A DNA stretch of 64,000 nucleotides from DATEOR01 sp046733475 (GTDB taxonomy: Bacteria; Actinomycetota; Thermoleophilia; Gaiellales; Gaiellaceae). Location of the stretch: contig JBKPPF010000055.1 of NCBI GenBank assembly GCA_046733475.1, positions 1-64,000 of the forward strand, in the 5' to 3' direction. The notes beneath the pieces were generated by a model. The model ran no database searches. It was not told where the DNA came from and saw only the letters and a list, made by a program, of their open reading frames with translations. The position numbers and the translations under genes were made by a program. This document shows positions 17,422 through 26,322 of this stretch, one piece after another (the stretch's first letter is position 1; each line of letters opens with the position of its first letter).

Positions 17422-17437
17422 GTTCACCTGGGTGAAC
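17422..17437. promoter_or_regulatory. Palindrome GTTCACC-TG-GGTGAAC, candidate operator
   Basis: Perfect 7-bp inverted arms with a 2-bp centre, in the divergent region between the MFS gene (start 17369) and the LuxR-type regulator (start 17526). A near-identical copy is at 19699-19714, before the G6PD operon. Two copies 2.3 kb apart around the regulator gene make an operator likely. Which protein binds is unknown. Confidence 0.6.
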
Positions 17438-17480
17438 ATGTGGTGAGCAGCAACCCCTTCCCCCTTGATTTCACGCATCA

Positions 17481-17507
17481 CCTCGGTAGCCTTGGCCGTG
17501 ACCGAGG
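17481..17507. promoter_or_regulatory. Inverted repeat CCTCGGT-N13-ACCGAGG
   Basis: Seven-base perfect arms 13 nt apart, ending 18 nt before the regulator start. It could be a second operator or a leader hairpin of the regulator mRNA near its GGGAGAGGAGAGG ribosome site. Short arms in GC-rich DNA can also arise by chance. Confidence 0.3.
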
Positions 17508-17525
17508 GGTCGGGAGAGGAGAGGA

Positions 17526-19685
17526 ATGGCGAGCATGGCGGCTCGCGGCCGATCAGTTACCCCACCGCTGGCTGTGACCAGGCTCGACCCTCCCGTTGCC
17601 CGTGAACAGACCATCGTGCGCGAGCGGCTACTCGAGCGGCTGCGGCCCGCGCCGGGCGTGAAGCTCGTCGTGGTCGCGGCGCCCGCGGGGTCCGGGAAGA
17701 CGACGCTGCTCGGGACGTGGCACGAAGTCGAGGCGCCGAAGAGGTCCATCGCGTGGCTCAGCCTCGAGCACGAGCACAACGACCCCGTCGTCCTCTGGGC
17801 TCATACGCTGAAAGCCCTCCGGCAAGCCTGCCCCGGGCTGGTTGAGTCGCCTTCGCCCGGCGACGTCGACCCGGAGCGGATCGTCGATCTCATGCTTCCC
17901 GAGCTTGTGAACGAGCTTTCCGACCAGGGTGATGTCCTCCTCATCCTCGACGACTTCGACCGGATCTCGAGCGGGGCGGCACGAGACACGGTCGCCTGGC
18001 TGATCGAGCACGCGCCGTCTACGTTCTGCCTCGTCCTCGCCTCTCGAAACGAACCGGGCCTCCCGCTCGGAACGCTGCGCGCGCGGGGCGAGCTCCTCGA
18101 GGTGCGTGCCGACGATCTCCGGTTCACCGTGGACGAGACGGAGGAGCTTCTCAATGAAAGGCTCGGGCTCGACCTCGCCCGGGCCGACATCGAGCTGCTG
18201 GTCGAGCGCACCGAAGGCTGGCCGGCCGGGATATACCTCGCGGCCCTGTCACTCGGCGGCGTCGAGGATCGCGGCGCGTTCGCCCGGGAGTTCGGCGGAG
18301 CGAACCGCCACGTCATCGACTTCCTCGTGGACGAGGTGCTGGATGCGCACAGTCCCGAGCTCCGGACGCTCATGCTTCGCTCTTCGATCCTGGAGCGCCT
18401 GAGCGGCCCACTCTGCGACGCCACGCTCGCGCAAGACGGATCGCGCGAGCAGCTCATCGGGCTTTCGCGCTCGAACCTCTTCCTCGTCCCGATGGACGGG
18501 CAAAACGAGTGGTTCCGCTTCCACCGTCTCTTCGCCCAGCTCCTGCGCGTCGAGCTGGAGCATCGTGAGCCGGAGCTCGTCCCGACACTCCATCGCCGCG
18601 CCCACGCCTGGCACCGCGTCCACGGCCGTCCCGAGCAGGCGATCGCCCATGCACTCGCCGCGGGCCTTTTAGACGACGCTGCCGACCTCATCGCCGCGAC
18701 GTGGAGCGATCTGGCCGCGGCCGGCCGTCACGCCCTCGTTGCCGGCTGGCTCGAGCGGTTGCCGCCCGACGTCGTGCAGGAGAGGCCGCGGCTGCTTCTC
18801 GTGCAGGCAGGAATCGCACGCGAGCCCGACGACCCCGGGTCCCGGGACGCGGGGCTGGATACCGTGCGCGCGGCCTTTCCGTGGAAGGATGTGGGCTCGG
18901 GCTACGAAAGCGCACTCCGCGCCGCGGAGCTCGAAGCTCAGGACTCGCCGTTCAGGGCAACCGTCTGCTGGTCGCTCGCCCTCGGCTCCTATCACCGCGG
19001 AGACCTTGCGACCGCGGATCGCTGGTTCGCCGAGGCTGTCGAAGTCGGCCAAAGGGACGGGCGCTGGTTGATTGCGGCTTCGGCGCTTGCGCACAGGTCG
19101 CTGATCGCGGGGGAGAGTGGCGATACGGTCCAGCAGCGACGGCTTGCCGAGGAAGTGCGACGTCTCGCCGACCTGCACGACGTCGGCCGGATCAAGGGCG
19201 AGGTGGACATCGCGGTGGGTGCCTCCCTAGCGGCTAACGGGCGGCCCGACGAAGCGCTTCCGGCGTTCGCGCGTGGAGTCTCCGTCCTGCGAAAGTTCGG
19301 CTCGCCGCTCGATCTCGCAAACGGCTTGATCCTCCAGGCTCGCTTCCTCAGAGCGCTCGGCCGAGACGACGCGGCCGCCGCGGCGATCAAAGAGGCCGAG
19401 GACGCGATCGGGCTATGTCGCGATCCAGGAGTCCTGCGCGAGCGTCTGCAGGCCCTCCAGCCGCCTCCCCGTTCCCGGCGCGGCAACGCCACGCCCGAGC
19501 TGACGGAACGGGAGCGAGCTGTGCTCCGCATGCTCAACGGGCCGCTGTCCGAGCGTGAGATCGGCCGGGAGCTCTACCTCTCCCACAACACCATTCACAG
19601 CCATACGAAGTCGATCTACCGCAAGCTCGGCGCTTCGTCTCGCCGCGAGGCAATCAGAGTGGCGCGGACGCTCGCTCTTATCTAG
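17526..19685 (+). CDS. MalT-like LuxR-family (LAL/STAND) transcription regulator
   Basis: 719 aa. The N-terminal STAND ATPase has its Walker A at 52-60 (APAGSGKTT) and a Walker-B-like LLILDDFDRI near 140. A winged-helix/TPR-like middle follows, including FRFHRLFAQLLRVEL. The C-terminal LuxR helix-turn-helix covers about the last 65 residues (LTERERAVLRMLNG... SEREIGRELYLSHNTIHSHTKSIYRKL). MalT relatives sense a small ligand, often a sugar, and activate transcription. The next operon degrades glucans and oxidises sugars, so it is the natural target. Two matching palindromes flank this gene. ATG start with a purine-rich ribosome site. Confidence 0.93.
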   Translation: MASMAARGRSVTPPLAVTRLDPPVAREQTIVRERLLERLRPAPGVKLVVVAAPAGSGKTTLLGTWHEVEAPKRSIAWLSLEHEHNDPVVLWAHTLKALRQACPGLVESPSPGDVDPERIVDLMLPELVNELSDQGDVLLILDDFDRISSGAARDTVAWLIEHAPSTFCLVLASRNEPGLPLGTLRARGELLEVRADDLRFTVDETEELLNERLGLDLARADIELLVERTEGWPAGIYLAALSLGGVEDRGAFAREFGGANRHVIDFLVDEVLDAHSPELRTLMLRSSILERLSGPLCDATLAQDGSREQLIGLSRSNLFLVPMDGQNEWFRFHRLFAQLLRVELEHREPELVPTLHRRAHAWHRVHGRPEQAIAHALAAGLLDDAADLIAATWSDLAAAGRHALVAGWLERLPPDVVQERPRLLLVQAGIAREPDDPGSRDAGLDTVRAAFPWKDVGSGYESALRAAELEAQDSPFRATVCWSLALGSYHRGDLATADRWFAEAVEVGQRDGRWLIAASALAHRSLIAGESGDTVQQRRLAEEVRRLADLHDVGRIKGEVDIAVGASLAANGRPDEALPAFARGVSVLRKFGSPLDLANGLILQARFLRALGRDDAAAAAIKEAEDAIGLCRDPGVLRERLQALQPPPRSRRGNATPELTERERAVLRMLNGPLSEREIGRELYLSHNTIHSHTKSIYRKLGASSRREAIRVARTLALI

Positions 19686-19698
19686 GTAGCGCGCCGAA

Positions 19699-19714
19699 GT
19701 CCACCTAGGTGAAC
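19699..19714. promoter_or_regulatory. Second palindrome GTCCACC-TA-GGTGAAC, candidate operator
   Basis: Same layout as the 17422 site, with one mismatch between the arms (GTCCACC / GGTGAAC); the core CACCTAGGTG is perfectly symmetric. It lies 54 bp upstream of the small gene that opens the G6PD operon and just after the regulator stop. That is the position expected for control of the operon by the MalT-like regulator or another factor. Confidence 0.6.
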
Positions 19715-19767
19715 CGGGGCGAAGGCCGCCCGCGTCACCTATCCGCGCGAGACGCTCACGCTGCGAA

Positions 19768-19998
19768 ATGGGATCGGGCGCGGTGAAGAGCGCGACGTAC
19801 AGGCTCGCCGTTCGAGGCGAATTGGACGAGCGCTTCGCCTACCTCTTTGACGGCATGGACATGGAGCGAACGAGAGGAGAGACGGTCTTGACGGGCCAGG
19901 TGAAAGACCAGGCGCAGCTGCACGGCTTCATCGAGCGCATCGAGGAGCTCGGCCTCGAGCTCGTCTCGCTCGAGCAACTGCGGGAGGACGAGCAGTGA
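19768..19998 (+). CDS. Small conserved hypothetical protein before G6PD
   Basis: 76 aa. The pattern TYRLAVRGELDERFAYLFDGM, ETVLTGQVKDQAQLHGFIERIEELGLELVSLE matches a small actinobacterial family I recall (YRI-G-LD... TTL-G-V-DQA-LHG-L). Its function is not known to me. The predicted fold is a beta-alpha-beta ferredoxin-like half. Its TGA overlaps the GTG of the G6PD gene, so it is the coupled first gene of the carbohydrate operon. Confidence 0.85.
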   Translation: MGSGAVKSATYRLAVRGELDERFAYLFDGMDMERTRGETVLTGQVKDQAQLHGFIERIEELGLELVSLEQLREDEQ

Positions 19999-21380
19999 CG
20001 GACACGGCGAGCGCCGACCATCTGGTGATCTTCGGGATCACTGGGGATCTGGCGAAGGTCATGACCTTCCACTCGCTCTACCGGCTCGAGCAGCGCGGCA
20101 TCCTCGACTGCCCGATCCTCGGAGTCGCAGTCGACGACTGGTCGGTCGACCAGCTCGTCGAGCGTGCGCGAGAGTCGATCGTCGCCAGCGGCGAGGATCT
20201 CGACGAGGACGTGTTCGAGCGCCTTGCGGGGCGCTTCTCGTACGTCGCCGGCGACTTCGGGGACGACGCGACCTACGGTCGCGTCGCCGACGCGATCAAG
20301 GGGGCTGCTCTTCCGGTTTTCTATCTCGAGATCCCGCCGTTTCTCTTCGGCCGAGTGGTGAAGGGGCTCGCAGACGCGGGTCTCACCAAGAACGCACGCG
20401 TGGTGGTCGAGAAGCCGTTCGGCCACGACCTCGAATCGGCCCGCGCGCTTGCCGACGAGCTGCATGAGTCCATCCGCGAGGATCAGCTCTACCGGATCGA
20501 CCACTACCTCGGGAAGATGGGCATCGACGAGATCGTCTACCTGCGGTTTGCGAACTCCATTTTCGAGCCGGTGTGGAACCGCAACTACGTCGCCTCGGTC
20601 GAGATCACGATGGCGGAGGACTTCGGCGTCGAGGACCGTGGCCATTTCTACGACCCCGTGGGAGCGCTGCGCGACGTCGTCGTGAACCACCTCATGCAAG
20701 TCGTCTCCCTCTGCGCGATGGAAGCGCCGGCCCGAGGAGACCCACAGACCGTCAAGGACGCACAGGTCGGGCTCTTTCGCGCGGTCAAGGAGGCCGACCC
20801 GTCGCACTACGTCCGCGGCCAGTACGACGGGTATCTCTCGATCGACGGCGTCGCGGCCGACTCGACGACCGAGACCTACGCCGCGTTGCGCCTCGAGATC
20901 GAGAACTGGCGCTGGGCCGGCGTGCCCTTCTTCATACGCACAGGAAAGCGCCTCCCGGCGACGCAGACCGAGCTCCGGCTCGTGTTCAAGCGGCCGCCCC
21001 ACCTCGGCTTCAAGGCCTTCGACCAGAGCATGGAGCCGAACCAGCTCGTCGTGAAGCTCGACCCGTCGACCGGGCTTCGCGCAGAGCTCGAGGCCTACCG
21101 TGCCGACGGGCCCGGGCAGGTGCACATGGACCTCGAGTTCGCCGAGCAAGGGGGCGAAGGCGCCACGCCGTACGAGGTGCTCCTCCACGCGGCGCTCGTC
21201 GGTCAGAGCACCCGCTTCACCCGTCAAGACGCGGTTGAGGAGACGTGGCGCGTTTTCCAGCCGCTCCTCGACTCGCCCTCACCGGTTCAGACATACGCAC
21301 AGGGCTCCTGGGGGCCGGACGAGGCGAACGAGCTTTTGTCCGGCTACGGCACCTGGCGCGGACCGTGGATCGCATCATGA
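19995..21380 (+). CDS. zwf: Glucose-6-phosphate dehydrogenase
   Basis: 461 aa. It oxidises glucose-6-phosphate to 6-phosphogluconolactone with NAD(P). FGITGDLAKVMTF near residue 13 is the Rossmann loop; most G6PDs read GASGDL-x-x-x-K there. VVVEKPFGHDLESA and RIDHYLGKMG (active-site His/Lys) are intact, as are the C-terminal FIRTGKRLPATQTELRLVF blocks. Slightly shorter than the 480-510 aa usual. GTG start overlapping the small gene, and its stop overlaps the GH15 gene (ATGA), so the genes are tightly coupled. No 6-phosphogluconolactonase or gnd gene is in the window. Confidence 0.93.
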   Translation: MTDTASADHLVIFGITGDLAKVMTFHSLYRLEQRGILDCPILGVAVDDWSVDQLVERARESIVASGEDLDEDVFERLAGRFSYVAGDFGDDATYGRVADAIKGAALPVFYLEIPPFLFGRVVKGLADAGLTKNARVVVEKPFGHDLESARALADELHESIREDQLYRIDHYLGKMGIDEIVYLRFANSIFEPVWNRNYVASVEITMAEDFGVEDRGHFYDPVGALRDVVVNHLMQVVSLCAMEAPARGDPQTVKDAQVGLFRAVKEADPSHYVRGQYDGYLSIDGVAADSTTETYAALRLEIENWRWAGVPFFIRTGKRLPATQTELRLVFKRPPHLGFKAFDQSMEPNQLVVKLDPSTGLRAELEAYRADGPGQVHMDLEFAEQGGEGATPYEVLLHAALVGQSTRFTRQDAVEETWRVFQPLLDSPSPVQTYAQGSWGPDEANELLSGYGTWRGPWIAS

Positions 21381-23269
21381 ACGCCAAGGCATCCACCCAG
21401 CCCGCCGCGCCGCAGAGCGCAGCCGCACCGTCGCCCTTCCCGCCTATCGCGGACTACGCGTTCCTGTCCAATTGCCACACGGGCGCGCTCGTCGCGGCGG
21501 ACGGGGCGATCGACTGGCTCTGCTTCCCCTCCTTCGACTCGCCGAGCGTCTTCGGAAATCTGCTCGACCGCCAGGCCGGCTTCTTTCGTTTTGCGCCGTT
21601 CGGGATCAACCACCCGACGGCTCGGGTGTACGAGCCGGGTACCAACGTCCTACTGACGACCTGGAAGACCCCGTCCGGCTGGATCCAGGTCCGCGACGCG
21701 TTGACCATCGGGCCATGGGATCACGAAGACAAGGTGACCCCACACACGCGTCCGCCGGCGGATGAGGACGCCGACCACATGCTCGTCCGCACCGTCGAGT
21801 GCCTCGAAGGCCACGTCGAGGTCGAGGTCGTGTGCGAGCCGGCGTTCGACTACGGGCGCGCAGCGGCGGAGTGGAAGATGGGCGACGGAGACCGGAACAC
21901 CGCCGACGCGACCGGAGCCGGGCAGACCTTCCGACTCAGCTCCGACCTCGCGCTCGGGATCGAGGGCGATCGCGTGCGCGGCCGCCACGTGCTCCACGCG
22001 GGTGACCGCGCATTCTGCGCTCTCTCCTGGGCGGAAGGGCTCGCGGTCCCCGAGAGTCTCGAGGACGCCGAAAAGCGCATCGCTGCGACGATTCGGTACT
22101 GGCGCGCATGGCTCAGCACCGCGCGAATCCCGGATCACCGGCTGCGCGACCCTATTCAGCGTTCCACCCTCGCGATCAAGGGGCTCACGTACATGCCTAC
22201 CGGAGCGACTGTCGCGGCACTCACGACGTCGCTCCCGGAGACTCCGGGCGGGGAGCGGAACTGGGACTACCGCTACACGTGGATCCGCGACACGACGTTC
22301 ACGCTCCAGGCGCTCCACTTCCTCAACCTGAACTGGGAAGCGGACGAGTTCATGGAGTTTGTCGCCGACCTCGAGCCGACCGGCGACGGCTCGCTGCAGA
22401 TCATGTACGGGATCGATGGGCGGCGCGACCTGACCGAGTCGACGCTGGACGATCTCACCGGATATGCGGGCGCAAGGCCGGTGCGGATCGGGAACGGCGC
22501 GTTCGACCAGCGCCAGAACGACGTCTTCGGCGCGGTGCTCGACTCCGTCCTCCTGCACACGCGCCACAGCGGACGCCTGCCCCGACGGCTTTGGCCGATC
22601 GTGCAGACGCAGGCCGAGTGCGCAACCGGCGTCTGGAGGAATCCCGACCAGGGAATCTGGGAGGCGCGCGGCAAGCCGCAGCACTACGTGTCATCGAAGC
22701 TCATGTGCTGGGTCGCTCTCGACCGAGCCGCCCAGGTCGCCGAGATTCGCGGCGATCCTGAGCTGCAGGCGAAGTGGCGCGGCGTCGCTGACGAGATCCA
22801 CGCGGACATCCTTGAGCACGGCGCCAAGGGAGGTGTGCTGCGCCAGCACTACGAGACGGAGGCCCTCGACGCCTCCACCCTCCTTGCAGCAATCTTCGGC
22901 TTCCTCCCCGACGACGACAACCTCCTGCGCAAGTCGGTCGAGGCAATTGCCAACGAGCTCACCGAGGACGGCTACGTCCTCCGCTACAAGACGGATGAGA
23001 CCGACGACGGGCTCTCCGGTAAGGAAGGCACCTTCCTCATCTGCTCCTTCTGGCTCGTGTCCGCGCTCGCGATCGTCGGCGAGCTTCAGCAAGCGCGCGA
23101 CCTCATGGAGCGGTTGCTCAGAGTTGCCTCGCCGCTCGGCCTCTACGCCGAGGAGTTCGACGCCGCGACCGGCCGCCACCTGGGCAACTTCCCGCAGGCG
23201 TTCTCCCACCTCGCGCTGATCGAGGCGGCGGCGCGGATCATCGTCCCCGAAATGCTGGCTGAATATTGA
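21377..23269 (+). CDS. Glycoside hydrolase family 15 (glucoamylase/trehalase-like)
   Basis: 630 aa. The N-terminal beta-sandwich begins IADYAFLSNCHTGALVAADGAIDWLCFPSFDSPSVFGNLLD, the classic opening of bacterial GH15 proteins. The (alpha/alpha)6 barrel carries RNWDYRYTWIRDTTFTLQALHFLN near residue 295 and the late KEGTFLICSFWLVSALA block. The enzyme inverts alpha-glucosidic bonds, either glucoamylase or trehalase. No signal peptide is evident, so it is probably cytoplasmic and acts on imported or stored glucan or trehalose. Start ATG overlaps the G6PD stop by 4 nt. The longer frame upstream is shadow. Confidence 0.92.
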   Translation: MNAKASTQPAAPQSAAAPSPFPPIADYAFLSNCHTGALVAADGAIDWLCFPSFDSPSVFGNLLDRQAGFFRFAPFGINHPTARVYEPGTNVLLTTWKTPSGWIQVRDALTIGPWDHEDKVTPHTRPPADEDADHMLVRTVECLEGHVEVEVVCEPAFDYGRAAAEWKMGDGDRNTADATGAGQTFRLSSDLALGIEGDRVRGRHVLHAGDRAFCALSWAEGLAVPESLEDAEKRIAATIRYWRAWLSTARIPDHRLRDPIQRSTLAIKGLTYMPTGATVAALTTSLPETPGGERNWDYRYTWIRDTTFTLQALHFLNLNWEADEFMEFVADLEPTGDGSLQIMYGIDGRRDLTESTLDDLTGYAGARPVRIGNGAFDQRQNDVFGAVLDSVLLHTRHSGRLPRRLWPIVQTQAECATGVWRNPDQGIWEARGKPQHYVSSKLMCWVALDRAAQVAEIRGDPELQAKWRGVADEIHADILEHGAKGGVLRQHYETEALDASTLLAAIFGFLPDDDNLLRKSVEAIANELTEDGYVLRYKTDETDDGLSGKEGTFLICSFWLVSALAIVGELQQARDLMERLLRVASPLGLYAEEFDAATGRHLGNFPQAFSHLALIEAAARIIVPEMLAEY

Positions 23270-24759
23270 GCGCGACGACCACAGCCGGAGCAATTCGCAG
23301 CACGATCCCCGCGCGGCTTGACCGCCTGAGCTGGTCGCCGTTCCACACCCGCATGGTGGCCGGACTCGGAGCTGCCTGGATTCTCGACGGCCTCCAGATC
23401 ACGATCTCGAGCTCGGTCGTGGGGGTGCTCCAAAAGCCCGACACGCTTGGGATGAGCTCGACGGAAATCGGCCTCATCGCGTCGATCTACCTGCTGGGAG
23501 AGGTCCTCGGCGCGCTCGTGTTCGGCCGGATGTCCGACCAGCTCGGCCGCAAGCGCCTGCTGGTCGTGACCCTGCTCCTCTATCTCTGCGGCACCGGGCT
23601 CGCCGCATTCGTCACCGGCCACCACGCCGGCTGGCTCGTGTTCTTCTATGCCACGCGTTTCATCGCGGGCATGGGCATCGGCGGCCAGTACGCAGCGATC
23701 AACTCGGCGATCGACGAGATGATGCCGTCGAAGTACCGCGGCCGGGTCGACATCTGGATCAACGGCTCTTACTGGGCCGGGGCGATCATCGGCTCGTTCG
23801 CGTCCCTGATCTTCCTGAACGCCTTCGCCGTCAACGTCGGCTGGCGCCTGGCGTTCCTGATGGGCCCCGTGCTCGCCATCGTCGTGATCGTCGTCGCACG
23901 CACCCTGCCGGAGAGCCCGCGCTGGCTCATGACCCACGGGCGCCTGGAAGAGGCGGAAAGGAATATCGCCAAGATCGAAGAGCAAGTGATCAAGTCCGGC
24001 CAGACCCTCGAGGCGGTCTCGGACGAGATGGCGCTCGAGCTCACGCCCGAGAAGCAGTACGGCTATCTCCGCTTCCTCGGACTCGTGTTCCACAAGTACC
24101 CGAAGCGGGCCGTCCTCGGCGCGACATTGATGATCACGCAGTCGTTCCTCTACAACGCGATCTTCTTCACGTACGCACTCGTGCTCACGCAGTTCTACGG
24201 GGTGAGCGCGACCAGGGTGCCCCTCTACGGTCTCGCCTTCTCGGTCGGCAACCTGCTGGGGCCGCTGCTGCTCGCCCCTCTCTTCGACACGGTGGGGCGG
24301 AAAAAGATGATCTCCGGCACCTACATCCTTTCGGGCGTCCTGCTCGCGATCAGTGGCTGGCTCTTCGACAACGGCGACCTGACGGCGAACTCGCAGACGT
24401 TCGTCTGGATCGTGATCTTCTTCTTCGCCTCCGCCGGAGCCAGCTCCGCCTATCTCACGGTCAGCGAGACGTGGCCGATCGAGATCCGCGCGGAGGCGAT
24501 CGCGGTCTTCTTCGCAATCGCCCAGCTCTTCGGCGCGCTCGGGCCAGCCTTCTACGGGTGGCTGATCGGGGACGGCCAGAGCCGTACGGGCCTCTTCATC
24601 GGCTACCTCGTCGGCGGAGGGATCATGATCTTCGGGGGGATCATCGAGATCATCTTCGGGGTCAATGCCGAAGGGAAGTCCCTCGAGGACGTGACAAAGC
24701 CGCTTACCGCGGCCGGCGAGTCGGCTGCGCCTGGCTCAGCGGTCCCAGGCCCAGCGTAA
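23266..24759 (+). CDS. MFS sugar-type transporter
   Basis: 497 aa with 12 helices. VFGRMSDQLGRKRLLVVTLLLY is motif A and ARTLPESPRWLMTHGRLEEAE is the PESPRWL motif typical of the sugar porter branch. The central loop (about 215-260) carries KYPKRAVLGA. Probable hexose, disaccharide or sugar-acid uptake with protons. TTG start overlapping the GH15 stop (TTGA). The context of glucan hydrolase, G6PD, GMC oxidoreductase and aldose epimerase supports a sugar substrate. Confidence 0.9.
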   Translation: MSATTTAGAIRSTIPARLDRLSWSPFHTRMVAGLGAAWILDGLQITISSSVVGVLQKPDTLGMSSTEIGLIASIYLLGEVLGALVFGRMSDQLGRKRLLVVTLLLYLCGTGLAAFVTGHHAGWLVFFYATRFIAGMGIGGQYAAINSAIDEMMPSKYRGRVDIWINGSYWAGAIIGSFASLIFLNAFAVNVGWRLAFLMGPVLAIVVIVVARTLPESPRWLMTHGRLEEAERNIAKIEEQVIKSGQTLEAVSDEMALELTPEKQYGYLRFLGLVFHKYPKRAVLGATLMITQSFLYNAIFFTYALVLTQFYGVSATRVPLYGLAFSVGNLLGPLLLAPLFDTVGRKKMISGTYILSGVLLAISGWLFDNGDLTANSQTFVWIVIFFFASAGASSAYLTVSETWPIEIRAEAIAVFFAIAQLFGALGPAFYGWLIGDGQSRTGLFIGYLVGGGIMIFGGIIEIIFGVNAEGKSLEDVTKPLTAAGESAAPGSAVPGPA

Positions 24760-24768
24760 GGAGGTCGC

Positions 24769-26322
24769 ATGGACGCCTATGACGTGATCATCATCGGTAC
24801 GGGCGCAGGTGGCGGGACGCTAGCCCATCATCTGGCGCCGTCAGGCAAGAAAATCCTGCTGCTCGAGCGCGGGGACTGGCTCCCGCGAGAGCCGGAGAAC
24901 TGGCTGGCACAGAGCGTGTTCGTCGACAACCGTTACGTCTCCGAGGACACCTGGTACGACGCGAAGGGAAAGCCGTTTCAACCGCAGATCCACTACTTCG
25001 TCGGCGGGGCGACGAAACTCTACGGCGCAGCGCTCTACCGGCTCCGCGAGGAGGATTTCGGCGAGCTCAAGCACCACGATGGATTGTCGCCCGCATGGCC
25101 CATCTCCTATGAGGAGCTCGAGCCGTATTACACGAAGGCGGAACAGCTCTACCAGGTTCACGGAGCAAGAGGCGAGGATCCGACCGAGCCGCATGCAAGC
25201 GGCGACTATCCGTACGCGGCGGTCTCGCACGAAGCTCGCATCCAGGAGCTCTCGGACGACCTGGCCGCCGCCGGCTACCACCCGTTCCACGCGCCATGCG
25301 GGATCCTGCTCGACGAGTCGAACCCGCCTTACTCGAGGTGCGTGCGCTGCGCCAACTGCGACGGCTTCCCTTGCCTCGTCCATGCGAAGTCGGACGCCGA
25401 GGTCATCGCTGTGCGCCCGGCCCTCGAGCATTCGAACGTCACCCTGTTGACGAACGCGAAGGCGGTCCGGCTACAGACGAACGAGCCCGGCACCGCCGTG
25501 ACCGGCGTCGTCGTCGAGCACGAGGGAGAGACCGAGACGTTCGCCGGCGAGCTCGTCGTCGTTTCGTGCGGAGCCGCCAACTCGGCGAAGCTCCTGCTCG
25601 ATTCCGCCACCGACAAGCACCCGAACGGACTCGCAAACGGCTCCGACCAGGTCGGTCGCAACTTCATGTTCCACGACAGCGCCGCCGTGCTCGCCCTCTC
25701 GCGCGAGGAGAATGCCACCACCTACCAGAAGACGCTTGGGCTGAACGACTTCTACTTCGGCTCGGACGACTTCGACTACCCGCTCGGCAACGTCCAGATG
25801 GTGGGGAAGTCGCAGGCGCCCATGTTTCGAGGAGAGAAGCCGGTCGAGACCAAGCTGGCCCCCCAGTGGACGCTCGAGCGCATCGCCCGCCACGCGATCG
25901 ACTTCTGGCTGTCCACCGAAGATCTACCCCGGCCCGACAACCGCGTTACCGTCAACAGCGACGGCAAACTCACCCTCAGCTATTCCGAGACGAATACCGA
26001 GGCGCGGAAGCGGCTGTACGAGAAGGTGAAGTCGATGGTCGGGGAGTTGGACATGAACCCGGGGCACCTCGTCCACCGGTTCGCCTACATGAAGAACGAC
26101 ATCCCTGAAGCGGGCTGCGCGCACCAGGCGGGAACGTGCCGGTTCGGCTCCGATCCCGCCGACTCGGTGCTGAACACCGACTGCCAGGCGCACGAGCTCG
26201 ACAACCTCTACGTCGTGGACACGAGCTTCTTTCCCTCGATCGGGGCCGTCAATCCGGCGCTGACCGCGATGGCGAACGCGCTCAGGGTCGGCGACCACAT
26301 GCTGGAGCGCCTCGCGGCCTGA
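24769..26322 (+). CDS. GMC-family oxidoreductase
   Basis: 517 aa FAD enzyme that oxidises alcohols or sugars. The FAD loop is GTGAGGGTLAHHL (10-22). The C-terminal block has HQAGTCRFG and VNPALTAMANALRVGDHM, which supply the active-site histidine and asparagine region. An unusual CVRCANCDGFPC cluster (C-x2-C-x2-C-x4-C) near residues 190-201 may hold an iron-sulfur centre or zinc, as I recall in some bacterial sugar-oxidising GMC enzymes. Strong ribosome site GGAGG 4 nt before ATG. The neighbours imply a sugar or sugar-lactone substrate. No Tat or Sec signal seen, so cytoplasmic. Confidence 0.9.
   Translation: MDAYDVIIIGTGAGGGTLAHHLAPSGKKILLLERGDWLPREPENWLAQSVFVDNRYVSEDTWYDAKGKPFQPQIHYFVGGATKLYGAALYRLREEDFGELKHHDGLSPAWPISYEELEPYYTKAEQLYQVHGARGEDPTEPHASGDYPYAAVSHEARIQELSDDLAAAGYHPFHAPCGILLDESNPPYSRCVRCANCDGFPCLVHAKSDAEVIAVRPALEHSNVTLLTNAKAVRLQTNEPGTAVTGVVVEHEGETETFAGELVVVSCGAANSAKLLLDSATDKHPNGLANGSDQVGRNFMFHDSAAVLALSREENATTYQKTLGLNDFYFGSDDFDYPLGNVQMVGKSQAPMFRGEKPVETKLAPQWTLERIARHAIDFWLSTEDLPRPDNRVTVNSDGKLTLSYSETNTEARKRLYEKVKSMVGELDMNPGHLVHRFAYMKNDIPEAGCAHQAGTCRFGSDPADSVLNTDCQAHELDNLYVVDTSFFPSIGAVNPALTAMANALRVGDHMLERLAA

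Noticed and set aside
14769..17435. 888-codon rightward frame across the MFS genes
   Set aside because: Composition is Arg/Glu/Asp-rich without domains, and it is antisense to two clear transporters with matching helices and motifs.
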